The notes beneath the pieces are model-generated. The model did not search any database. It worked only from the letters and a program-made list of their open reading frames with translations, and was not told the DNA's origin. The translations under genes were made by a program, and so were the position numbers. A stretch of 64,000 nt of DNA from JBQTKD01 sp052389435. Lineage in GTDB: Bacteria; Actinomycetota; Actinomycetes; Sporichthyales; Sporichthyaceae. This document shows positions 34,294 to 42,374 of this stretch, piece by piece. The stretch's first letter is position 1, and the number at the start of each line of letters is the position of its first letter. Location of the stretch: NCBI GenBank assembly GCA_052389435.1, contig JBQTIB010000060.1:1-64000 (forward strand), written 5' to 3'.

Positions 34294-35262
34294 TCAGTTC
34301 TGCGGACGACGGCGGCGCATCGTCGATCCGCCGACGGCGGCGGCTGCGAGGAGCGCAGCGAGACCGCCGAGAAGGATCGCGGTGTTGCCGGAGTCCGCGG
34401 TTCCGCCGGCGCCGGTGGCCGGGGCGCCGCTGGGCACCTCGGCCGGCATCGACGGATCCGACGTGGCGGCGGCGGAGGGCCTGCCGGTCGCCGACGCGCT
34501 CGGGGTCGTGCTCTGGCCCGGCGCGACGACGCCGCCAGGCATGCCCTGGCTGCCGACCGACGGCTTGGCCGACGCGCTCGCGGCGCTGGTCGGAGCCACG
34601 GCGGACGCCGTCGCCGGCTTGCCGCTCGGGCTGGCAGAGGCGGTGGGCAGGACCGCGGGCTTGCCCGCGACACCGACGTCGGTGCTGCCGCTGCCGGACG
34701 CCGAACCGCTGCCGGAGCCGCTGCCGGACGCGCTGCCGGAGGCCGAGCCGCTGCCGGAGGCGCTCCCGGACGTGGAGCCGGACGCCGCGCCGCTTCCGGC
34801 CGCGGTCGCCGCCGAGGACGGCGTGCCGACGACGGCTGCGGAGCTGGGCTTGGAACTGGTCGTCGCCGCCGCGGTGGCGGCGGCGGACGGCTTGACCGAG
34901 GTGCCCGCCGCCGGGGTCGACGGCTTGACCGACGCCGCCGGGGAGGCGGTGGACGGCCTGACCGAAGCGGCTGCACTGGCCGAGGGCCGTGCGGAGGCGG
35001 TCGCGGGCCTGGCCGAGGACGAAGCCGTGGCCGATGCGGTGACCGAGGGCGTACTGGACGCCGGCGGAACCACGACCGGCGGCGCGACGGCCGGCGGATT
35101 CGCCGTCGGCGTCGTCGTGTCGTTCCCGGCCTTGATGCCGATCAAGGTCAAGACAGTGGCGAGCACCGCGATCGCAACCACGGCGCCCACCACCCAGGCG
35201 GTGTTGTTGGGCTGATCACCGCTCGGCGCGCCGTCGGGCGCGGCTTCCGGGTCGTGGGCCAT
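34294..35262 (-). CDS. Ser/Ala-rich stalk protein, probable sortase substrate
   Basis: A 322-residue low-complexity surface protein. Residues 27-50 are a membrane segment (AWVVGAVVAIAVLATVLTLI). About 220 residues rich in Ser, Ala, Pro and Thr follow, including SG-dipeptide repeats near 175-205. The C-terminus looks like a cell-wall sorting signal: APATG at 280-284, a helix AILLGGLAALLAAAAVGG and the basic end RRRRPQN. APATG differs from LPXTG at position 1. The gene is directly upstream of the sortase gene. GGAG lies about 9 nt before the ATG at 35262. A palindrome lies 26 bp upstream. Confidence 0.75.
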   Translation of the reverse strand: MAHDPEAAPDGAPSGDQPNNTAWVVGAVVAIAVLATVLTLIGIKAGNDTTTPTANPPAVAPPVVVPPASSTPSVTASATASSSARPATASARPSASAAASVRPSTASPAASVKPSTPAAGTSVKPSAAATAAATTSSKPSSAAVVGTPSSAATAAGSGAASGSTSGSASGSGSASGSASGSGSGSGSASGSGSTDVGVAGKPAVLPTASASPSGKPATASAVAPTSAASASAKPSVGSQGMPGGVVAPGQSTTPSASATGRPSAAATSDPSMPAEVPSGAPATGAGGTADSGNTAILLGGLAALLAAAAVGGSTMRRRRPQN

Positions 35263-35287
35263 GTCTACTCCAGACGAACAAGCAGAG

Positions 35288-35306
35288 AAGTGAACAGGGT
35301 TCACTT
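35288..35306. promoter_or_regulatory. 19-bp palindromic operator candidate before the stalk-sortase operon
   Basis: AAGTGAAC-AGG-GTTCACTT is a perfect 8-bp inverted repeat. It sits 26 bp before the start codon of the stalk gene, over or just after the likely minus-strand -10 (TAAAGT in the same area). A repressor bound here would block transcription of stalk and sortase genes. Confidence 0.55.
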
Positions 35307-35400
35307 TAGGTTGCGCCTGGGCACTTTTTCACCGGTGCCAAGCCGGATAATGCTCTCATTTCGTGCGTTACCGCAGGTTCAAGCCCAAACCCGCACTAGA

Positions 35401-36321
35401 TCATCGGACTTCGAAATCCACGTAACTCGCGGCCATGATCAACTCACTTTGGGCAACATCGCTCCGGGCTTCGGGTTGCCAGCCCTTCTGCGAACGCCCA
35501 AGCCGCCATTCCCGCCCACCGAAACGCACCCGGTCGACGTCCAGCGAATGGGCCTTCGCGACCAGCCACGAGGCGCCGGCCCAGCCGACGCGATCCGCTC
35601 CGGCCGCCTCGCCGGTGAAGCGCACGCGGACCGTCTTGGGGGTGGGAGCGGCGACGAGGGCCACCTCCTGCGGTCCGAACGCCGCCTGCAGTTCCCGCAG
35701 TGCCTGCTCCGCGCGCGGCGTGCGTCCGTTCGGGCCCGCCTCCTCCGTCTCGACGTCGGCCCTGCGCAGCGCGCAGGAGAACGACCCCGGGGAGTAGCCC
35801 ATGAGCGCCGAGGCCAGTACCCGGGCCCGCGGTTCGTGCTTGTCGTAGGCGTCGGGAAAGCCGCTGCGCTGCACCGCCTGGGCCGCGTCGCCGATGTTCA
35901 TCGTGCGGTAGTCCTCGAGCTTGACCAGGGCGTCGAAGAACTTGCCCGCCGCGTACACCGGGTCCTGGACCTGCGACTCGCTGCCCCACCCCTGCGACGG
36001 TCGCTGTTGGAACAGGCCGAGGGAGTCCCGGTCGCCGTAGTCGAGATTGCGCAGGCCCGACTCCTGCAGGGTGGTGGCCAAGGCGATGGTCGTGGCCCGC
36101 GCCGGCAGGTCCCGCCGGGTGGCCACCGCGGCGATCGTCGCGGCGTGACCGGCCTGCTCCAGGCTCACCCGCACTGTCGTCCCGGCGGCCGTTGCGGTGC
36201 AGGCCTGGGTGAACACCACGTGCTCCGAGGCGAGCTTGACCGTCACCGCGCCGACGAGCAGGAGCAGCGAGAACGCGCTCGCCGCCACGGTCACCCGACG
36301 GGCCCGACGGGTCAGCGGCAC
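35401..36321 (-). CDS. Lysozyme-fold (lytic transglycosylase-like) membrane-anchored protein
   Basis: A 306-residue protein with an N-terminal membrane anchor (VTVAASAFSLLLLVGAVTVK). Residues about 70-180 look like a lysozyme-like domain: ATTIALATTLQESGLRNLDY, with the Glu of LQESGL in the catalytic position, then DSLGLFQQRPSQGWG. This pattern resembles transglycosylase/resuscitation-factor-like domains. The C-terminal 130 residues are of unknown type. It would act on peptidoglycan outside the membrane. It is upstream of the stalk-sortase operon on the same strand, with 138 bp between. Confidence 0.75.
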   Translation of the reverse strand: MPLTRRARRVTVAASAFSLLLLVGAVTVKLASEHVVFTQACTATAAGTTVRVSLEQAGHAATIAAVATRRDLPARATTIALATTLQESGLRNLDYGDRDSLGLFQQRPSQGWGSESQVQDPVYAAGKFFDALVKLEDYRTMNIGDAAQAVQRSGFPDAYDKHEPRARVLASALMGYSPGSFSCALRRADVETEEAGPNGRTPRAEQALRELQAAFGPQEVALVAAPTPKTVRVRFTGEAAGADRVGWAGASWLVAKAHSLDVDRVRFGGREWRLGRSQKGWQPEARSDVAQSELIMAASYVDFEVR

Positions 36322-36401
36322 GTCGATCCGACCCGTGTGACGTTTCTTCTCACACCTGGCGGCAGGGTTGCGGCGGGCGCGCCACGGGACAGAATCGCGC
36401 C

Positions 36402-36992
36402 ATGGACAACGGTGTCGTGGGTGTCGGGTACGAAGGTCGTTCGGTCGACGAGTTCGTCGCGCTGCTCCAACGGGAGGGCGTGCAGGTTCTCGTCGACGCC
36501 CGGCTCATCCCTCGGTGCAGCCGTCGCGGGTTCAGCCGGCACGCGCTCGCCGAGATCCTCGAGCCGCTCGGCATCTCCTACGTGCACTACGAGATTCTCG
36601 GCGTGCCCGAGTTCGACCAGGTCGGCTTTCGGGGCGACCGCGCGTCGGTCGCCGCGGCGACGGCGCGGTATCGGGCACGGCTCGGCACCGCGGCGGCGCA
36701 GCGCGTCGTCCGCGACCTGATCGCCGTCGCCCGAGTGCGGCGGGTCGGCGTCATGACGATGTTCGCCGATCCCGAGCGGTGCCACCGCGGCGCGCTGATG
36801 GCCGAGATCGAGCGTCGGACGCCGGTTGCCGCGCCCATCGACGACGTGCTCGCCGAGTTCGCGAGGCCTGCCGAGCGAACCGACGGGCACTGTGCGGTTC
36901 CCGAACCGGAGCCGGTCGCGGTGGACGCCCGCACCAAGGTCGAGCAGGACATCGACGCACTGCTCGCCGAGTTCGAGGCCAGCAGGAGCTAG
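36402..36992 (+). CDS. DUF488-family protein
   Basis: A 196-residue cytoplasmic protein of the DUF488 family. It begins VVGVGYEGRSVDEFVALLQR and contains VDARLIPRCSRRGFSR and the conserved YVHYEILGVPEF. Residues MTMFADPERCHRGALMAEI form the usual Cys-His segment. Some members occur with nucleic-acid or stress-related genes, but the biochemical role is not established. A weak -10-like CAGAAT ends 6 nt before the ATG, suggesting leaderless expression. No operon partner. Confidence 0.85.
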   Translation: MDNGVVGVGYEGRSVDEFVALLQREGVQVLVDARLIPRCSRRGFSRHALAEILEPLGISYVHYEILGVPEFDQVGFRGDRASVAAATARYRARLGTAAAQRVVRDLIAVARVRRVGVMTMFADPERCHRGALMAEIERRTPVAAPIDDVLAEFARPAERTDGHCAVPEPEPVAVDARTKVEQDIDALLAEFEASRS

Positions 36993-37050
36993 GGCGTCGC
37001 GTTCCCGTCGAGCGGCGGGACCGAGCCGAACGCTCCGCGGCCGCGCGTGC

Positions 37051-37980
37051 CTAATTGGCGTGCAGGGCCGCGTTCAGCCCGCCCCAGTCGTGCCCGTCGC
37101 GCAGCACGGCCTCGATCGCGCCGCTGAGGCTGTTGCGGCGGAACAGCAGGCCGGACCTGCCGGAGAGCTCGCGCGCCTTCACCACGCCGCCGTCGGGCAG
37201 GAGCACCTTCGTGCCCGCCGTGACGTAGCAGCCGGCCTCGACGACGCACTCGTCGCCGAGGGAGATGCCGACGCCCGCGTTCGCGCCGATGAGGCACTTC
37301 GCGCCGATCCGCACGACCTCCTTGCCGCCGCCGGACAGGGTGCCCATGATCGACGCGCCGCCGCCGACGTCGGAGCCGTCGGCCACCACGACGCCGGCGG
37401 AGATGCGGCCCTCGACCATGGACGCGCCGAGCGTGCCGGCGTTGAAGTTGCAGAAGCCCTCGTGCATCACCGTCGTCCCGGACGCGAGGTGCGCGCCGAG
37501 CCGGACCCGGTCCGCGTCGGCGATGCGCACGCCGGCGGGAACGACGTTGTCGGTCATCCGCGGGAACTTGTCCACGCCGAAGACCTGCACGGGGCCGCGG
37601 GCGCGCAGCCGGGTGCGCACGCTCTCGAAGCCGTCGACCGCGCAGGGGCCGTGGTTGGTCCACACGACGTTCGGCAGCAGACCGAAGATTCCGTCGAGAT
37701 TCTGGCCGTGCGGCGCGAGGAGGCGGTGGGAGAGCAGGTGCAGGCGCAGGTAGACATCCGAGGTGTCCGCGGGCGGCGCGGCGAGGTCGGCGATCGCGAC
37801 CGTGACCACGTCGACGCGGACGCCGCGGAGTTCGTCCTTGGCGACCAGCGCGGTCAACTCCGCCGGCGGTGGCGAGTCCTCCGGCGCCCCGAGCGCGGGG
37901 GAGGGGAACCAGGTGTCCAGCACCTGGGACGTGGACTCGACGATCGTGGCCAACCCGTGGCCCCAGGCACCCGTACTCAC
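37051..37980 (-). CDS. dapD: 2,3,4,5-tetrahydropyridine-2,6-dicarboxylate N-succinyltransferase
   Basis: A 309-residue acyltransferase of the DAP/lysine pathway, using succinyl-CoA. The left-handed beta-helix hexapeptide repeats are clear (GAHLASGTTVMHEGFCNFNA, ISAGVVVADGSDVGGGASIM, LIGANAGVGISLGDECVVEA). The N-terminal actinobacterial-type domain of about 110 residues matches the mycobacterial DapD form. The GTG at 37980 is chosen; another GTG 9 nt upstream is possible. It is divergent from dapE with only 77 bp between starts, so the two pathway genes share a promoter region. Confidence 0.95.
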   Translation of the reverse strand: MSTGAWGHGLATIVESTSQVLDTWFPSPALGAPEDSPPPAELTALVAKDELRGVRVDVVTVAIADLAAPPADTSDVYLRLHLLSHRLLAPHGQNLDGIFGLLPNVVWTNHGPCAVDGFESVRTRLRARGPVQVFGVDKFPRMTDNVVPAGVRIADADRVRLGAHLASGTTVMHEGFCNFNAGTLGASMVEGRISAGVVVADGSDVGGGASIMGTLSGGGKEVVRIGAKCLIGANAGVGISLGDECVVEAGCYVTAGTKVLLPDGGVVKARELSGRSGLLFRRNSLSGAIEAVLRDGHDWGGLNAALHAN

Positions 37981-38044
37981 ACCCCGCACTTTATCGATCG
38001 CACCTGTGCGGCCGATGTGACCGTCGGGCGCGGCGGGCACTGGA

Positions 38045-38050
38045 TAGTTT
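38045..38050 (+). promoter_or_regulatory. -10 box of a leaderless dapE transcript
   Basis: TAGTTT is followed by 7 nt and then the dapE ATG, with no ribosome site. This fits leaderless transcription. Confidence 0.55.
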
Positions 38051-38057
38051 TGCCGGC

Positions 38058-39134
38058 ATGCCTCGCGACCCCGGTGACGACCTCGACCTGACCCTCGACC
38101 CCTGCGCCCTCACGGCGGACCTGGTGGAGCGGCCCTCCGTCAGCGGAACCGAAGGCCCGCTCGCCGACGCGGTGGAGCGCGCGCTCAAGGGGGTCGGGCA
38201 CCTGCACGTGCACCGCGACGGGGACACCGTCGTGGCGCGCACCGAGTTCGGGCACTCCGAGCGCGTCGTGATCGGCGGGCACCTCGACACCGTCCCGGCG
38301 GCGGACAACCTCGCGGCGCGGATCGAGGGGGACCGGCTCTACGGCCTCGGGTCCTGCGACATGAAGGGCGGGGTCGCCGTCGGTTTGCACCTCGCCGCCA
38401 CCGTCGCGGCCCCGAATCGCGACGTCACCTACCTCTTCTACGACAACGAAGAGGTAGCCGCCGAGTTCAACGGCCTCAAGCGCCTGCTGGGCAATCGGCC
38501 CGAACTGCTCGAGGCCGACTTCGCAGTGCTGATGGAGCCGTCGAACGCGAGCGTGGAGGCGGGCTGCCAGGGCACGCTGCGCGTCGAGGTCCGCACGGCC
38601 GGCGTCCGCGCGCACAGCGCCCGCGCCTGGCGCGGAACCAACGCCATCCACGGCGCCGCCGAGGTGCTGAACCGCCTGAACGGCTACGCGCCGCGCAAGC
38701 CCACGATCGACGGTCTGGAGTACCACGAGGGCCTCTCGGCCGTCCGGATCCACGGCGGCGTCGCCGGCAACGTCATCCCCGACGAGTGCACGATCACCGT
38801 CAACCACCGCTTCGCCCCGGACCGCTCCGCCGAGGAGGCGCTGGACTTCGTCCGGGAGTTCTTCGCCGGCTACCGGGTCGACTGCGTCGACCTGTGCCCC
38901 GGCGCCCTGCCGGGCCTGTCCAAGCCCGCGGCGGCGGCGTTCGTCGAGGCGACCGGCGGCGGCGCGACCCCGAAGTTCGGCTGGACCGACGTGGCGCTGT
39001 TCAGCGGCCTCGGGGTGCCGGCGGTCAACTTCGGCCCGGGCGACCCGAACAACTCCCACACCGTCGGGGAGTTCGTCGAACTCGCCGAGATCCGCCGCTG
39101 CGCCGACGTCCTGCGGACCTGGCTGACCGGCTAG
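38058..39134 (+). CDS. dapE: Succinyl-diaminopimelate desuccinylase
   Basis: A 358-residue M20-family zinc hydrolase. It removes succinate from N-succinyl-LL-DAP. Metal-site motifs are VIGGHLDTVPAADN, the bridging Asp in GLGSCDMKGGVA, and YLFYDNEEVAAEFNGL with the catalytic/metal Glu pair. HSARAWRGTNAIH belongs to the dimerisation lid. The final His lies in NNSHTVGEFVE. The length matches actinobacterial DapE. It is divergent from dapD and overlaps a flavin-dependent oxidoreductase gene by 4 nt at its end. Confidence 0.95.
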   Translation: MPRDPGDDLDLTLDPCALTADLVERPSVSGTEGPLADAVERALKGVGHLHVHRDGDTVVARTEFGHSERVVIGGHLDTVPAADNLAARIEGDRLYGLGSCDMKGGVAVGLHLAATVAAPNRDVTYLFYDNEEVAAEFNGLKRLLGNRPELLEADFAVLMEPSNASVEAGCQGTLRVEVRTAGVRAHSARAWRGTNAIHGAAEVLNRLNGYAPRKPTIDGLEYHEGLSAVRIHGGVAGNVIPDECTITVNHRFAPDRSAEEALDFVREFFAGYRVDCVDLCPGALPGLSKPAAAAFVEATGGGATPKFGWTDVALFSGLGVPAVNFGPGDPNNSHTVGEFVELAEIRRCADVLRTWLTG

Positions 39135-40129
39135 CCGGTCCAGGCCTGCGCGAGCAGTTCGTAGGACCGCAGCCGGGCGTCGTGGCTCCAGACGTTGGTG
39201 ACGACCATGACCTCGTCGGCACCGCAGGCCTCGACGCGTTCGCGGATCTCCTTGCACACCTCGCCGGGGTCCCCGACCACCGCAAGCCTGCGCCGTCTGT
39301 CGACCTGCCGGCGCTCGGTGTCGGTGAACGGGTACCGCTCGACCTCCTCCGGGCTCTCCAACGGCAGGAAGTCGCCCCGCTCGATGCGCAGCCAGCCCAG
39401 GTCCATCGTCGTGGCGAGCCGTTCGGCCTCCTCGGAGGTCTCGGCGCACACCACCGCGACGGCGACGATCGTCCGCGGGGTCGGGAAGGCCTCGCTGGGG
39501 GTGAACGACTCCCGGTACATCGCCAGCGCCGGCGCCGGATCGTCGGGGGTGAAGTGCGTGGCGAAGGCGTAGCCCATGCCCGCCCGCCCCGCCGAGGTCG
39601 CACTCGCTCCGCTCGAACCGAGGATCCACATGGGCGGGGTGACGTCCTGCGGCATCACCTGGATCTTCCCGAACAGGTGCTCGGGGGGCAGCATCGCGTT
39701 GCTCAGCGCAATCAGTTCCGACATCAGCGAGGAGAACGCACTCGGGTCGAACGAGCGCAGCGCCTTCGACGTGCTCGGCTCCGCGCCGTGCGCCCTGCCG
39801 ATGCCCAGGTCGATCCGACCGGGGTGCAGCGCGGCGAGGGTGTGGAAGGCCTCGGCGACCCGCAGCGGCGAGTGGTTGGGCAGCATGATCCCGCCGGAGC
39901 CGACGCGGATGCGCTCGGTGTGCGCCGCGACGTGCGCGATGAGCACCTCCGGCGAACTGCTCGACACCGCGGGCAGGCTGTGGTGCTCGGCGAACCACAC
40001 GCGCAGGTACCCGGTGCGCTCGGCCAACCGCGCCAGGTCCACGACCCGCCGGACGCACTCCGCGGCGGAGGTTCCGGTGGACACGGGCGCAAGGTCCAGG
40101 ACGGACAGGGGAACGCTCACAGTCGCCAT
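39131..40129 (-). CDS. LLM-class flavin-dependent oxidoreductase
   Basis: A 332-residue TIM-barrel protein of the bacterial luciferase-like family, using FMN or F420. It starts SVPLSVLDLAPVSTGTSAAE and shows the typical RVWFAEHHSLPAVSSSSPEV and RIRVGSGGIMLPNHSPLRVA. LGIGRAHGAEPSTSKALR also fits the subgroup often annotated as MsnO8-like LLM oxidoreductase. Such enzymes oxidise or desulfonate small molecules, but the substrate is unknown. It converges on dapE and is divergent from the LOG pair. Confidence 0.9.
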   Translation of the reverse strand: MATVSVPLSVLDLAPVSTGTSAAECVRRVVDLARLAERTGYLRVWFAEHHSLPAVSSSSPEVLIAHVAAHTERIRVGSGGIMLPNHSPLRVAEAFHTLAALHPGRIDLGIGRAHGAEPSTSKALRSFDPSAFSSLMSELIALSNAMLPPEHLFGKIQVMPQDVTPPMWILGSSGASATSAGRAGMGYAFATHFTPDDPAPALAMYRESFTPSEAFPTPRTIVAVAVVCAETSEEAERLATTMDLGWLRIERGDFLPLESPEEVERYPFTDTERRQVDRRRRLAVVGDPGEVCKEIRERVEACGADEVMVVTNVWSHDARLRSYELLAQAWTG

Positions 40130-40174
40130 CCTGCCCGACTCGCGAGCCTCGAGCCGAGGGGACGGGCGGACCAA

Positions 40175-40180
40175 TAGGGT
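40175..40180 (+). promoter_or_regulatory. -10 box of a leaderless LOG-pair transcript
   Basis: TAGGGT ends 7 nt before the ATG at 40188, with no ribosome site, matching the leaderless pattern seen at several other genes here. Confidence 0.5.
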
Positions 40181-40187
40181 CGCCGCC

Positions 40188-41030
40188 ATGGCAGACACCA
40201 CGCCCGGGCACACCCCCGAGCGCAACCGAGGCCCCGTCGTCCTGCGCCGACGCCAGAGCGCGCAGGGCTCCACCACCGACCAGCGCCTGCTCGACGGGCT
40301 GGGCCCCGGCGACTGGGTCCACACCGACCCGTGGCGGGTCCTGCGCATCCAGGCGGAGTTCGTCGAGGGTTTCGGCCTGCTCGCGGAGATCGGCAAGGCC
40401 ATCACCGTGTTCGGCTCGGCGCGCACCCCGCGCGACCACCCGGAGTACGAGCTGAGCCGCCAGCTCGGCTACGCCCTCGCCAAGGCCGGGTACGCGGTCA
40501 TCACCGGTGGCGGTCCCGGCGTCATGGAGGCGGCCAACAGGGGCGCCGTCGAGGCCGAGGGCGTGTCGATCGGCCTGGGCATCGAACTGCCCTTCGAGCA
40601 GGGCCTGAACGACTACGTCGACATGGGCATCGACTTCCGGTACTTCTTCGTCCGCAAGACGATGTTCGTGAAGTACGCGCAGGGCTTCGTGTTCATGCCG
40701 GGTGGTTTCGGCACCCTCGACGAACTGTTCGAGGCGCTCGTGCTCGTGCAGACCCAGAAGGTCACCCGGTTCCCGTGCGTGCTGATGGGCACCGACTACT
40801 GGCCCGGGCTCGTCGAATGGCTCGGCACCACGATGATCCGGGCGGGAAAGATCTCCCCCAGCGACATGGACCTGATCCACATCACCGACGACGTCGACGA
40901 GGTCGTGCGGATCATGGTCGACGCCGACGAGCAGCGCCGCCGGGAGCGGGCGGCCGGCGAGAGCCTGGCCGAGGACATGGCCGCGCAGACCGGAGAGATG
41001 CGCGCGCTTCCGCGCGACACCTACCTCTAG
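40188..41030 (+). CDS. LOG-family protein (longer paralogue)
   Basis: A 280-residue protein of the LOG/TIGR00730 family. The nucleotide-binding motif VITGGGPGVMEAANRGA and the catalytic PGGFGTLDELFE (general form PGGxGTxxE) are intact. Members hydrolyse nucleoside 5'-monophosphates to the base plus ribose 5-phosphate, including cytokinin ribotides. A 60-residue extension at the N-terminus places it in the longer actinobacterial group. The stop codon is directly followed by the ATG of a second LOG gene, so the two are cotranscribed. Expression is probably leaderless. Confidence 0.9.
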   Translation: MADTTPGHTPERNRGPVVLRRRQSAQGSTTDQRLLDGLGPGDWVHTDPWRVLRIQAEFVEGFGLLAEIGKAITVFGSARTPRDHPEYELSRQLGYALAKAGYAVITGGGPGVMEAANRGAVEAEGVSIGLGIELPFEQGLNDYVDMGIDFRYFFVRKTMFVKYAQGFVFMPGGFGTLDELFEALVLVQTQKVTRFPCVLMGTDYWPGLVEWLGTTMIRAGKISPSDMDLIHITDDVDEVVRIMVDADEQRRRERAAGESLAEDMAAQTGEMRALPRDTYL

Positions 41031-41618
41031 ATGGCCTCCATCGCCGTCTTCTGCGCCTCGGCGGAAGCCATCGCGCAGGAGCACCGGGACCTCGCCGCCG
41101 CGGTCGGCGCCGAGCTCGCCGCCCGCGGGCACGTGCTGGTGTCCGGCGGCGGCTCGGTGTCCTCGATGGGCGCGCTGGCGCGGGCCGCGCGGGCCGGCGG
41201 CGGGCACACGATCGGCGTGATTCCGCAGGCCCTGGTCTCCCACGAGGTGGCCGACCACGACGCCGACGAGCTGCTCGTGACCCCGGACATGCGCTCGCGC
41301 AAGGGCGAGATGGACTCCCGCGCGGACGCGTTCCTCGTGCTTCCCGGCGGGATCGGAACGCTGGAGGAGCTGTTCGAAATCTGGGTGGCCCGGTCCCTGC
41401 GCATGCACGACCGGCCGGTCGTCGTCCTGGACCCGACGGGTGTCTACGCGCCGCTGCGCGCCCAGATCGACCTGCTCGTCGAGCAGGGGTTCGTGCGCCC
41501 GGAGGCCGTCGACGTGCTCGTGTGGACCACGACGGTCTCCGCGGCGTTCGAGGCGTTGGAGGCCCCCACGACGACGGCCGAGGCGGCCGTCGAAGAGGCG
41601 CTCGAGGCCGAGCTCTAA
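41031..41618 (+). CDS. LOG-family nucleotide 5'-monophosphate nucleosidase (short paralogue)
   Basis: A 195-residue protein of the classical LOG type, SIAVFCASAEAIAQEHRDLA at the start. The motifs are VSGGGSVSSMGALARA and LPGGIGTLEELFEIW. The first motif is SGGGSVSSMG, a slight change from the usual GGGxxGLMG. The catalytic Arg/Glu pair of MRSRKGEMD is present. It abuts the longer LOG gene with no gap. It could release cytokinin bases or other purines. It overlaps the convergent metalloprotease gene by 4 nt. Confidence 0.9.
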   Translation: MASIAVFCASAEAIAQEHRDLAAAVGAELAARGHVLVSGGGSVSSMGALARAARAGGGHTIGVIPQALVSHEVADHDADELLVTPDMRSRKGEMDSRADAFLVLPGGIGTLEELFEIWVARSLRMHDRPVVVLDPTGVYAPLRAQIDLLVEQGFVRPEAVDVLVWTTTVSAAFEALEAPTTTAEAAVEEALEAEL

Positions 41619-42370
41619 CGCCTCGCGCGAAGCTCGAGGTGGCCGCGGGCGATGGAGGCGTTCAGCGAGGAGAACCGCAGGTTGATCAGGCTGATCGAGG
41701 GACCCATGAGCGTGAGCGCCTGCTGACCCACCGCGCTCAGGCCCTCCGGGCTGGCGTAGTGGTGGTGCGCTCCGAGCAGATGGCCGATCTCGTGGGCCAT
41801 CGTCTTGCCCGTGGCGTCGTCGATCGTCCCCGGCAGGAACTTCTGCGGAGCCTTCTCGGGAAAGACCTCCCCCACGGCGAACGCGTGGGCGGGATACAGG
41901 ACGCCGCCGACGCAGTCCGCGAGACCGGCGACGTCGGTGCCGGCGGGCGGCGGACCGACGATGTCCTTGTCGGTCAGGACGTACACGGCGTCGATGCCCG
42001 CCGGCGGTTTCCCGCCGACGCTTTTCTTCGCCTGCTCGATGAGCCCTCGGGCCTGCGTGCCCTCGAAGCTCACCTTCCGGTAGCTCGGCCGGATCTCGAC
42101 GCCGAGGGGGTCGTAGGCGGTACGCATCGCCTGCACCGCGGCGGCGGCGGTGGCCCTGGACGGACCGTCGAGCAGGATGCGCAGGTCGAGGCGCACGGGG
42201 GCGGCGCGCTCGGTGGACAGCACCCGCGGGATCAGTTCGAGGCAGAACTGTTCCTGGTCGATCAACTCCGGGGTGACGATCGGCTCGGCCTGCGCGGTCG
42301 TTGCGGGGGCGAGCGCGGCCAGCGTCAGGGCGGCCGCCGACGCCGCAAGCGGCCAACGGCGGCGGAGCAC
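41615..42370 (-). CDS. Secreted metzincin-type zinc metalloprotease
   Basis: A 251-residue exported protein. A signal peptide (LRRRWPLAASAAALTLAALA, then PATTAQA) precedes a compact catalytic domain. The zinc motif HEIGHLLGAHHHY gives H193, E194, H197, G200 and H203 of HExxHxxGxxH. A Met-turn candidate lies at M222 in LTLM. This is the metzincin signature of astacin/reprolysin/snapalysin-like enzymes. No prodomain cysteine switch is obvious. Two cysteines (CLEL, LADCVGG) may form a disulfide. The target protein is unknown. Confidence 0.88.
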   Translation of the reverse strand: MLRRRWPLAASAAALTLAALAPATTAQAEPIVTPELIDQEQFCLELIPRVLSTERAAPVRLDLRILLDGPSRATAAAAVQAMRTAYDPLGVEIRPSYRKVSFEGTQARGLIEQAKKSVGGKPPAGIDAVYVLTDKDIVGPPPAGTDVAGLADCVGGVLYPAHAFAVGEVFPEKAPQKFLPGTIDDATGKTMAHEIGHLLGAHHHYASPEGLSAVGQQALTLMGPSISLINLRFSSLNASIARGHLELRARR

Positions 42371-42374
42371 GGGG

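Noticed and set aside
37977..42356. Open frame of about 1459 codons on the minus strand
   Set aside because: It runs antisense or out of frame through dapE, the LLM oxidoreductase and the LOG genes, with no ribosome site or recognisable motif.
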